Source of the DNA: Verrucomicrobiales bacterium
Lineage (GTDB): Bacteria > Verrucomicrobiota > Verrucomicrobiia > Verrucomicrobiales > DEV007
Direction of reading: 5' to 3'
NCBI GenBank assembly: GCA_029213005.1
Contig: JARGPI010000019.1
Span: forward strand, 1 to 64,000
Length of the DNA stretch: 64,000 bases
Shown: one piece after another, positions 35,377 to 42,503 of the stretch
Layout of the letters: each line of letters starts with the position of its first letter
Position numbering within the stretch: the first letter of the stretch is position 1
The notes under the pieces: generated by a model
Databases searched by the model: none
Told to the model about the DNA's origin: nothing
The model's input: the letters and a program-made list of their open reading frames with translations, nothing else
Translations under genes and position numbers: made by a program

Positions 35377-36273
35377 TTATGGTCTCCATCTGATGTCTTC
35401 CGCCCTGAAGCTTTCAGCGGGACGAAATCCCGGAGCAGGCGTGCCGCAGGTCCGCCCACCGTCGTAGGGACGGAAATGAGACGCATTATCTTTCACAAAC
35501 GTTGTTTTAGGACAGGACTGACCGATCAAACCCGCCACCCGGGAGCTCAGAGACACTCGCTCTCCCGCTACTTCGATTTCCGACAGACAACTCCGAACCT
35601 CCCGCGCCGCTAGAGCAAACGATTTAGGGCAATTTCCGCGGTAGGCGCTGACCAGTTTGCCGGTGAGAGTAGTGTAGTTTTGCATCTCATCCAGTAGGGC
35701 TCGAGATACTGAACAACTACAGTTATAACCGACTTCGTTGTAGTAGGTCGATGCCATCACCACCGATAAACGTTCGATGTCCTGTATTTCCCGACCCAAC
35801 TGAAAATATACCGGATCAAACTCGGGTTCCGAGGGGCGAACCGGATGGAACTGATCGACATTATTTTTGATATAGCTGGAAAGGGGACAGGACCGACTAA
35901 TCAGTGTCTCGACATCGCGGCTCACATCGGCCCGGACACACAGTTTTTCCATCGTCGTGACCGAATTTCGGACCTCTCTCGCAGCCGTGCTAAACGTTGA
36001 GACGCAATGCCCTTGAGCTGCCTTTCCCAGACGATCGGTCAAAATGTTATGGTATTTGATTTGACTATATAGCGCGCGGGAATCCGGACTGGTTCTATAT
36101 CGCTGTCGCTCCCGGTCATATCGCCACGACATTTGGTTAGCGAGTTCATCAAGTTCCCGAATTTTTCGCTCGAGATCTCGAGATACATTTTGGGCCATTG
36201 AAATTGAAGGGATGAAAGAGATGCCAATAGAAGTACACAATACTGCTGCAAAAAGCCTGAGGGGATTAGTCAT
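35377..36273 (-). CDS. Secreted protein with two homologous halves, function unknown
   Basis: A 298-residue exported protein (signal peptide ending at SISMAQ, residue about 28). It contains two related segments of about 100 residues: GKAAQGHCVSTFSTAAREVR...LISRSCPLSSYIKNNVDQFHPV and VSAYRGNCPKSFALAAREVR...LIGQSCPKTTFVKDNASHFRPY. Each has Cys before S-x-F-x-x-A-A-R-E-V-R and a second S-C-P, suggesting disulfide-linked helical repeats. The first helix is Arg-rich. I do not recognise a family. Element C of the TGTACCCTGTACA repeat lies 104 bp upstream of the start. Confidence 0.75.
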   Translation of the reverse strand: MTNPLRLFAAVLCTSIGISFIPSISMAQNVSRDLERKIRELDELANQMSWRYDRERQRYRTSPDSRALYSQIKYHNILTDRLGKAAQGHCVSTFSTAAREVRNSVTTMEKLCVRADVSRDVETLISRSCPLSSYIKNNVDQFHPVRPSEPEFDPVYFQLGREIQDIERLSVVMASTYYNEVGYNCSCSVSRALLDEMQNYTTLTGKLVSAYRGNCPKSFALAAREVRSCLSEIEVAGERVSLSSRVAGLIGQSCPKTTFVKDNASHFRPYDGGRTCGTPAPGFRPAESFRAEDIRWRP

Positions 36274-36376
36274 TTCGAAGAGGGTTAGGTTAGTGAGGGG
36301 TTAATTGCAAAGTTGGACGCCATACCCCGGAAGATATGTAAATTTTCTCGCCCGTTTCAGCATCGTACTCCCAAAC

Positions 36377-36389
36377 TGTACCCTGTACA
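36377..36389 (+). repeat. TGTACCCTGTACA element, copy C (single, degenerate partner)
   Basis: One intact TGTACCCTGTACA is at 36377-36389, with the same left AAAC and right ATC flanks as the second unit of copy A. To its left, ATCGTACTC (36362-36370) looks like a damaged and shortened first unit. It lies between the 35377-36273 gene (start) and the ferritin gene (stop). Confidence 0.75.
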
Positions 36390-36437
36390 ATCGTCTGTCA
36401 GGAAGGGTTATCAGCCTATCCCACCTCTTTCTGTCGA

Positions 36438-36950
36438 CTACGCTTCCGCAGCATCGGCACCCGGCTTACGCTCGCCAAGCTTGTCGTTCAAATAGAGCAA
36501 ACCCGCGGTATCATCGCCGATTCTCTCGAGTAGACCGATAACATCTTCGACGCTTTTTTCCTCTTCGACCTGCTCGTCGAGAAACCACTGGAGGTGACTC
36601 TTCGTCGCGTGGTCGTTCAGATTTGTCGCCAGTTCATACAACTGATTGATTGATTCGGTATTTTTCTGCTCCTGAAGAAGCGATGCCTGAAACACCTCGA
36701 GCGGGTTTTTGTAATCGAGTTTTGGACTCTTGATATCCGCCAGCTGCACCTTCCCACCACGATCCTGCAGGTAACGCAGCAGACGCATACCGTGGGCCTG
36801 CTCTTCATCGTGCTGGAGTAACATCCAGTTCGCAAATCCATCAAGGTTTTGATCTTCAAAATGCGACGCCATTCCCAGGTAGTTATAGGCTGCGGAAAAT
36901 TCCTGGTTAATCTGGCTGTTTAAAGCGGCTTGAAGGTCTTGGTGGATCAT
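36438..36950 (-). CDS. ftnA: Bacterial non-heme ferritin
   Basis: From ATG 36950 a 170-residue four-helix protein that oxidises Fe2+ and stores iron. Ferroxidase ligands sit at the usual numbers: Glu17, Glu50 and His53 (INQEFSA; QHDEEQAH), with further Glu in helix C (LLQEQKNTE) and helix D. The frame opens ten codons earlier, but the numbering of E17, E50 and H53 supports 36950. The C terminus GERKPGADAAEA is longer and polar. It is a single gene, with no Fur box that I can identify. Confidence 0.95.
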   Translation of the reverse strand: MIHQDLQAALNSQINQEFSAAYNYLGMASHFEDQNLDGFANWMLLQHDEEQAHGMRLLRYLQDRGGKVQLADIKSPKLDYKNPLEVFQASLLQEQKNTESINQLYELATNLNDHATKSHLQWFLDEQVEEEKSVEDVIGLLERIGDDTAGLLYLNDKLGERKPGADAAEA

Positions 36951-37004
36951 AATTTCTGCACAATCTGAAAAATTGGCCAAAGGTCAAGGTGGATCGTGGC
37001 TTTT

Positions 37005-38084
37005 TCAATCAACAAAACCGGTTCGTAACAGGTCGATCGCCGCCCGGACGCTGTCCATCGCAGCGGTTTCGTTCGGGGTGTGATATCCGGTAGTCGGAAT
37101 CTGCAGAGTGGCTCCCGTAATCGCCCCCTGGCTCGCTTCGATTATTCGACCAAGCTCGGTCCGCCCCAGCGACGCTTCGGGGAGCCCGTCACGAACTCGA
37201 ATCGCGTTCTGAGCCTCGATATATTCATCTTTAAAAGAATAGGTGGCACCGATCTCTTTCGACAGCTCGACGAGTTGATTCACCATCGGTTCAGAAAATC
37301 CGGCACCGGCGTCTTTTCTCCGCAGCACAAGCTGTTGAGTCTCCGCCGCTTCGCGATCGGCATAGGGACTGGTATCGAGAACGATCAATTCCTGCGACGA
37401 AGTGTCGGTTCTGAGAAACCATTCCATCAAAAACCGCCAGCTTTTTCCCGCTTCTTCACGGGCTGTGAAAAACGCGGTTCCTTCGTAACCGCACTGAAAC
37501 AGAAAGAGCAACATCGCGACACTCAGCACATTATCGAGCTGACCGGAGATCCGCGCACCCTCATCCATGATCCGCAGTTTATCCCAGAAAGCGACCGGCG
37601 TTCCGGGGGACAAATGAGCCAGATCCTGAACCTGAAAAATCATGTTTTTGCGGCGCTCACAGAGATAGGCATGAGAGATCTCACCCTTCCCGAGATAGGC
37701 ACCCGACCATGGATCGTAAGCATGGAGACGCTCACCCTGAAATCGATCCGCTATCGTAAAAAACGTCTGTTCCGAAATGGAATCCCCCGTGAGATCTCCC
37801 CGGTTCCGGGCCACAAAAGCCGCGTATTGGAATTCATCCGGCCCCGTGCAGATCAGGCCATTCCGGTCGATATGAGCAGAAAGCATCCCCCGACCGGGGT
37901 TCGAACCGCAGGCGACAAGGAGACCCTCGAACCAGGTCACTTTCACATCCAGCGCCTCCAACTCCCGCTGTAACACACGAAAAAAAGGAACCTCGCCCCC
38001 GACAACCGAAGGTTCGTGAACAAGTTGCTTCAACAAATCCAGGAAAACATCGAGTTCATCCTGAGTGGTCAATACATCTGGCAT
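37005..38084 (-). CDS. M42/M20-like zinc aminopeptidase family protein
   Basis: A 359-residue cytoplasmic protein. Metal-site motifs of the M42/M28 type: LSAHIDRNGL (His, Asp), SGQLDNVLSVA (bridging Asp), TAREEAGKSWRF (catalytic Glu pair), LDTSPY (Asp) and a late PTTGYHTPNETA (His). It should cleave short peptides or hydrolyse amide bonds; the substrate is unknown. It is divergent from the cytochrome gene at 38262, with about 177 bp between the starts. Confidence 0.82.
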   Translation of the reverse strand: MPDVLTTQDELDVFLDLLKQLVHEPSVVGGEVPFFRVLQRELEALDVKVTWFEGLLVACGSNPGRGMLSAHIDRNGLICTGPDEFQYAAFVARNRGDLTGDSISEQTFFTIADRFQGERLHAYDPWSGAYLGKGEISHAYLCERRKNMIFQVQDLAHLSPGTPVAFWDKLRIMDEGARISGQLDNVLSVAMLLFLFQCGYEGTAFFTAREEAGKSWRFLMEWFLRTDTSSQELIVLDTSPYADREAAETQQLVLRRKDAGAGFSEPMVNQLVELSKEIGATYSFKDEYIEAQNAIRVRDGLPEASLGRTELGRIIEASQGAITGATLQIPTTGYHTPNETAAMDSVRAAIDLLRTGFVD

Positions 38085-38261
38085 GTAGTCGCGATATTAA
38101 TCCAAAAATCGCTCTGTCCCATTAAAAATCCGGGCCGGACATGGAAATTTCTGCTCAATATTACCCCGAGAAATTGTCCTGTTTGCGCACCTTTCAGGGC
38201 CGAACTGACCCGTTATGCTCCTCAGCTAATCGCGTCCCGACAGATTTTTGCCCGGAATTAT

Positions 38262-39908
38262 ATGAAGAAACTGATCGCTCTCCTCCTCTTAACCTCATCG
38301 GCCTACGCCCAGGGAAACAAAACCCTGGAACTGGGCAAGCAGACCTTCGCCGCCTGCTCACTGTGTCATGGTGCCGACGGAAAAGGCGCTAAAGCCGGTG
38401 ATATCATTATGGCACCGAACCTTCACGAATCTGCCTTTGTAAAGTCGACAGAAGCCGAACCGCTCGTTGCCGTCATTCTGAAGGGCATTCACAAAGAAGA
38501 TGCCAAATACCTGCAGCAAATGGTCCCTCTGGAAGCAGCCCTCAACGACGAGCAAATCGCTGCCGTCGCTGCCTACGTGAGAAAAGAATTCGGAGGACCC
38601 ACTACGGTTATCAAACCAAACGATGTCAAAAACTGGCGCAAAGAATACAAATCCCGCTCCGTGCCATGGAAACGATCCGAGCTCGCCCAGATCGTGGCCC
38701 GGGCAGAGGCCGGCCAAATGCTCCGTAACGTCAGCTATGCCGTTTACCAGGGGAAATGGTCAAAGTTGCCCGACTTTTCCACCATGGAGCCCATCCAGCG
38801 AGGTGAGATCAAAAATGGAAAAATCACTCTCGATGTCGTCAAAGATTTGAAAGACAACTTTGGTGTCATCTACGAAGGCGACCTCAAAATCGCCCATACC
38901 GATACCTATGAATTCGCCCTCCATTCCGATGACGGATCCGCCCTCATCATTGACGGGGAAAACGTGATCCTGCACGATGGAATCCATCCCGGCTCCGTCA
39001 AAACCGGCAAAGAAAAACTCGAAGCCGGGGAACACACTTTCAAGATTCTCTACTTCGAGGGAAGCGGTCAGCAAGAACTGGGACTCTCCGTGAAAGCTAA
39101 AGCCATCGGAGAAATCGCCCTTTCCAACCGGGCCCTGAAAGCCGGCAAAAAAGCCAAAGTCTACCCTCCGATCATACTCAAACCGGAAAACGGCGAAGCC
39201 ATCGTTCACCGCGCCTTTCTTCCCAATGCAAAACCCCGCGCCATCGGCGTCGGTTATCCCGGCGGTATCAATCTCGTCTGGGATGCCGACGTGCTCAATC
39301 TTGCCTATATGTGGAGAGGCGAATTTATGGATACCTCCCCTCACTGGAATGCCCGCGGATCCGGCAGTAAACCGGTCGGTGGTCCCAAGGTGGAAATCGC
39401 CCACGGCCTACCCTTCCAGCAGCTCGAGAGCCTCGACGAAACCTGGGTTCCGTTCTCCGAAGCGAAAATCAAATACGAGCGCGATAAACCGAATCCGGAA
39501 AAAGAGATCACCTTCAACATCAACCATCCCGATTACCAGTTCCACGGCTACCGACTTGATAAAAAGCGCTTTCCCACCTTTAACTACACTTATCAGGACC
39601 TCGAAGTTGCAGACACCTTCACTCCCGGAACTTCAGAAGGGAAAGATACCATCGTCCGCACCATTTCCATCAACGGTAAAGCCGGCGAAAACACCTATTT
39701 CCGAATTTCCGACCTGGCGCCCGGTGAACCTCGAGGTGACTCGGAATGGATTCAGATCGGTAGTATGGAAATACTCATCGAAGGAGCTGACCCCACCTTC
39801 CGAAATACCCGGGGCAAAAAAGAAGTCCTCGCGCTAATCGAAGGGGACAGCGAAATAAAAGTCACCTACCGATGGAATGAACCTCGCAAAACCGTCGAAC
39901 CCAAATAA
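38262..39908 (+). CDS. Secreted c-type cytochrome with PA14 domain
   Basis: From ATG 38262, a 548-residue exported protein (signal MKKLIALLLLTSSAYA). The frame is open for 82 more codons upstream without family likeness. A small cytochrome c domain has CSLCH (32-36) and a methionine ligand candidate in the QQMVPLEA region. Then a PA14-like sugar-binding domain (VIYEGDLKIAHTDTYEFALH, SDDGSALIIDG, FEGSGQQELGL), and a C-terminal part of unknown fold. It is followed 22 bp later by a dehydrogenase-like gene, its probable redox partner. Confidence 0.87.
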   Translation: MKKLIALLLLTSSAYAQGNKTLELGKQTFAACSLCHGADGKGAKAGDIIMAPNLHESAFVKSTEAEPLVAVILKGIHKEDAKYLQQMVPLEAALNDEQIAAVAAYVRKEFGGPTTVIKPNDVKNWRKEYKSRSVPWKRSELAQIVARAEAGQMLRNVSYAVYQGKWSKLPDFSTMEPIQRGEIKNGKITLDVVKDLKDNFGVIYEGDLKIAHTDTYEFALHSDDGSALIIDGENVILHDGIHPGSVKTGKEKLEAGEHTFKILYFEGSGQQELGLSVKAKAIGEIALSNRALKAGKKAKVYPPIILKPENGEAIVHRAFLPNAKPRAIGVGYPGGINLVWDADVLNLAYMWRGEFMDTSPHWNARGSGSKPVGGPKVEIAHGLPFQQLESLDETWVPFSEAKIKYERDKPNPEKEITFNINHPDYQFHGYRLDKKRFPTFNYTYQDLEVADTFTPGTSEGKDTIVRTISINGKAGENTYFRISDLAPGEPRGDSEWIQIGSMEILIEGADPTFRNTRGKKEVLALIEGDSEIKVTYRWNEPRKTVEPK

Positions 39909-39930
39909 TCCTTCCAATCTCTATTTCACT

Positions 39931-41400
39931 ATGAACGCCAAGTTTATTCTATCCTTCTTACTCATCGCTTGCGTCGCTGTTGGTTTCGCGGAACAACCCA
40001 AAGAATCCGACTACTACACCATCACCTCATTCCAGGCACCCGGAGACCACCAGGCGGAAGTCGGAGGGATCGCTCTCATGCCCGATGGCAAAGTCGCAGT
40101 CTGTACCCGGAGAGGCCAGATCTGGACCATCGACAACGCCTTCACTCATCCCGAAAAACCAGCGGAATGGAAAGTGTTTGCCGAGTATCTTCACGAGCCG
40201 CTCGGCCTCGCTTACAAAGATGGGTGGCTCTACGCCGTGCAGCGCCCCGAAGTGACCCGCCTCAAGGATGAGGACGGCGACGGTCGTGCTGATATTTTCG
40301 AGACCCTTAATGACGACTGGGGAATCAACGGGAACTACCACGAATACACCTTTGGATCACGCTTTGATAAAGATGATAATATCTGGTGCGTGCTTTGCCT
40401 GACCGGATCTTTCACTGCCGATTCCCTGTATCGCGGTTGGGTGCTCCGGGTCAACAAAGACGGAACCATGACACCAACCGCCTGCGGAGTTCGCTCTCCG
40501 GGCGGTATCGGCTTCAATGCCGAGGGCGACGTTTTCTATACTGACAACCAGGGTGCCTGGAACGGATCAAGTTCCTTAAAATGGGTTAAGCCCGGATCCT
40601 TCCAGGGAAATCCCAACGGCAACATCTGGTTCGAATACGCTGATGGCGCGATCGGTGATCGTCCCCCCAATCCAAATTTCGATATCGATGACCGGATCGA
40701 CAAAGCTCGGGAACAAATCCCCACCTTTATACCACCCGCCGTGGTTCTGCCCCACAAACGAGTCGGCAATTCCCCAACCGGAATTGAACCCGACATGAGC
40801 GGCGGTAAGTTTGGCCCCTTTGCCGGACAGACCTTTGTCGGTGAACAAACCTTGTCACGTGTGCACCGCGTCTATTTGGAACAGGTCAATGGAATCTACC
40901 AGGGAGCGATGTTTCCCTTTCTCGAAGGATTCAAGTCTGGAAATATCGGCCTACTGCTAACCGACGACGGCGTTATGTTCACCGGGGGATCCAACCGCGG
41001 ATGGGGAGCCAAAGGGGGGCAACCCTACGCCTTTGAGCGAGTCAACTGGACCGGAAAAACACCATTCGAAATCCACGAAATGAGAGCCCGCAAAGACGGC
41101 TTCGAGCTCACCTTCACCGAACCCGTCGATAAGGCCAGTGCTACCGACAGCTCCTTTTCGATGGAAGCTTTTACCTACGACTACGGAAAAAAATATGGCA
41201 GCCCGGAAGTTGACGCCCTCGCCCCGACTGTGACTGTCACATCTGTAGCAGACGATGGTAAAAGTATCGTGTTAAAAGTGGAGCCAATGACCAAAGGTCA
41301 CGTTCACGCCCTGAAAGCGTCCAGACTCAAAAATCAATCCGGGAACGGACTGCTGCACAGCGAAGCATACTACACCTTAAATGAGATTCCCGAATCCTAA
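39931..41400 (+). CDS. Secreted sugar-dehydrogenase-like (PVC-type) beta-propeller protein
   Basis: From ATG 39931 a 489-residue protein with signal peptide (MNAKFILSFLLIACVAVGFA). Propeller strands follow: GGIALMPDGKVAVCTRRGQI, LHEPLGLAYKDGWLYAVQRP, RLKDEDGDGRADIF (a calcium-binding loop D-x-D-G-D-G-x-x-D), GGIGFNAEGDVFYTDNQG, and PTGIEPDMSGG. This is the pattern of PVC membrane-bound/soluble dehydrogenases related to glucose/sorbosone dehydrogenase. Cofactor and substrate are unknown. Together with the preceding cytochrome it could form a periplasmic sugar-oxidising unit. Confidence 0.85.
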   Translation: MNAKFILSFLLIACVAVGFAEQPKESDYYTITSFQAPGDHQAEVGGIALMPDGKVAVCTRRGQIWTIDNAFTHPEKPAEWKVFAEYLHEPLGLAYKDGWLYAVQRPEVTRLKDEDGDGRADIFETLNDDWGINGNYHEYTFGSRFDKDDNIWCVLCLTGSFTADSLYRGWVLRVNKDGTMTPTACGVRSPGGIGFNAEGDVFYTDNQGAWNGSSSLKWVKPGSFQGNPNGNIWFEYADGAIGDRPPNPNFDIDDRIDKAREQIPTFIPPAVVLPHKRVGNSPTGIEPDMSGGKFGPFAGQTFVGEQTLSRVHRVYLEQVNGIYQGAMFPFLEGFKSGNIGLLLTDDGVMFTGGSNRGWGAKGGQPYAFERVNWTGKTPFEIHEMRARKDGFELTFTEPVDKASATDSSFSMEAFTYDYGKKYGSPEVDALAPTVTVTSVADDGKSIVLKVEPMTKGHVHALKASRLKNQSGNGLLHSEAYYTLNEIPES

Positions 41401-41442
41401 CGGGACGAATCTCACTTTCAGGTTCCTACCTACTCACTTAAT

Positions 41443-41697
41443 ATGGAAAAAGCCTATCGAATCATTGCCGTCATTCTCGCCATAGGCGCAGTGGCTCAAA
41501 TCGTAAGTGGGTTTTCGGAATACATTTTCAGCCTGGATGCGATCCTTAAGCCGGGCATCCGCCCCACGAACCCCACTTCTTTTGAGATGTTCGGGACAGG
41601 ATTAACTGGAATCACATCAGCGGCTCCCACCTTGCTCATCGCAGCCATCTTCTATCACATGAAGATGATTCTCGGGGCGATAGCCCGGAACAACTAG
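41443..41697 (+). CDS. Small membrane protein, function unknown
   Basis: An 84-residue protein with two hydrophobic segments, YRIIAVILAIGAVAQIVSGF (5-24) and a weaker one with TSAAPTLLIAAIFYHMKMIL. It lies 42 bp after the dehydrogenase-like gene on the same strand. I do not recognise the family. A short inverted repeat (about 41706-41727) follows its stop and is close to the stop of the convergent OmpA gene. Confidence 0.6.
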   Translation: MEKAYRIIAVILAIGAVAQIVSGFSEYIFSLDAILKPGIRPTNPTSFEMFGTGLTGITSAAPTLLIAAIFYHMKMILGAIARNN

Positions 41698-41728
41698 TTT
41701 TGCCTGCTTGGCGTTTTATTACGCCAGG

Positions 41729-42478
41729 TTAATCCTCGAGTTTGTAGATCAAGACACGGCGGTCGGTTGCGAGTTGCCATTCACTGGCGTGGGCTCCGAA
41801 CTGAGCTTCATCTTCTCCGAAACCGACCGCAAAAACTTGATGAGGATTGACTCCGTATTCCACCAGCATGGAGTGAATTTTATCGGCCCGCTTTTGGGAA
41901 AGAACTTTATTGTTGATCGCACTGCCTTCTGCCGATGCATGCCCTTCAATGATGAATTTCATATCTCTGAGCTCGGGATCTCTTAATGCGATAGCGAGAT
42001 CGACGAGAAACCGGGTTGAACCGGAACCACTTTTTATCTCCGCGTTTCCTTTATTGAAAAAGATTTCGCCCTTCAGCTGAGAGGTCGGATCGACATGATA
42101 TTCCACCAGGTAAGCGTCTTCCCCGGGGTGAACTCCGAGATCACCTTTGGCGTTGTGATTGGGGTTTGAAGAGGGAGCTTTTACCTCGGTAACTTTCGTC
42201 TTTGCATCACCAAAAAATGCCGCCTGCGGGGTGGCTCCACGCGAAGTCACTCCGCGACTGATATAGAGACTTCGCTTTTTGATTTCCTTTTGAACCTGGT
42301 TCGCTGATGGAGCTCCGCGTGGAGTAAATCCCCGGGTTTTGAACTGGGTTTTCGGCGGTTCCGGGGTTCCTTTTAAGGTTTCCTTCATGCTCAGAGAACG
42401 GGTGTTTTGAGCAAATACGGTTCCTGATACCGCAACGCAAAGCGCTGTGGTAATCAATAAAATTCTGGTAGTAGACAT
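41729..42478 (-). CDS. OmpA-family peptidoglycan-binding protein
   Basis: From ATG 42478 a 249-residue exported protein (signal ending VSGTVFAQ). The middle has two similar Arg-Gly-rich segments, TRGFTPRGAPS and SRGVTSRGATPQ. The C-terminal OmpA-like domain has YLVEYHVDPTSQLKGEIFFN, IEGHASAEGSAINNKVLSQKRADKI and GFGEDEAQFG, with the Asp/Arg pair expected for diaminopimelate binding (KRADKI, TDRRV). It lies 26 bp downstream of the large cytochrome gene, so they share a transcript. The frame extends 66 codons upstream into that gene without support. Confidence 0.87.
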   Translation of the reverse strand: MSTTRILLITTALCVAVSGTVFAQNTRSLSMKETLKGTPEPPKTQFKTRGFTPRGAPSANQVQKEIKKRSLYISRGVTSRGATPQAAFFGDAKTKVTEVKAPSSNPNHNAKGDLGVHPGEDAYLVEYHVDPTSQLKGEIFFNKGNAEIKSGSGSTRFLVDLAIALRDPELRDMKFIIEGHASAEGSAINNKVLSQKRADKIHSMLVEYGVNPHQVFAVGFGEDEAQFGAHASEWQLATDRRVLIYKLED

Positions 42479-42503
42479 ATCAAATGAGCAGTTGAGGTGT
42501 GTA

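Noticed and set aside
34618..35613. 331-codon plus-strand frame opposite mmsA
   Set aside because: Antisense shadow of mmsA and of the next gene; high GC at third codon positions keeps the opposite frame open.
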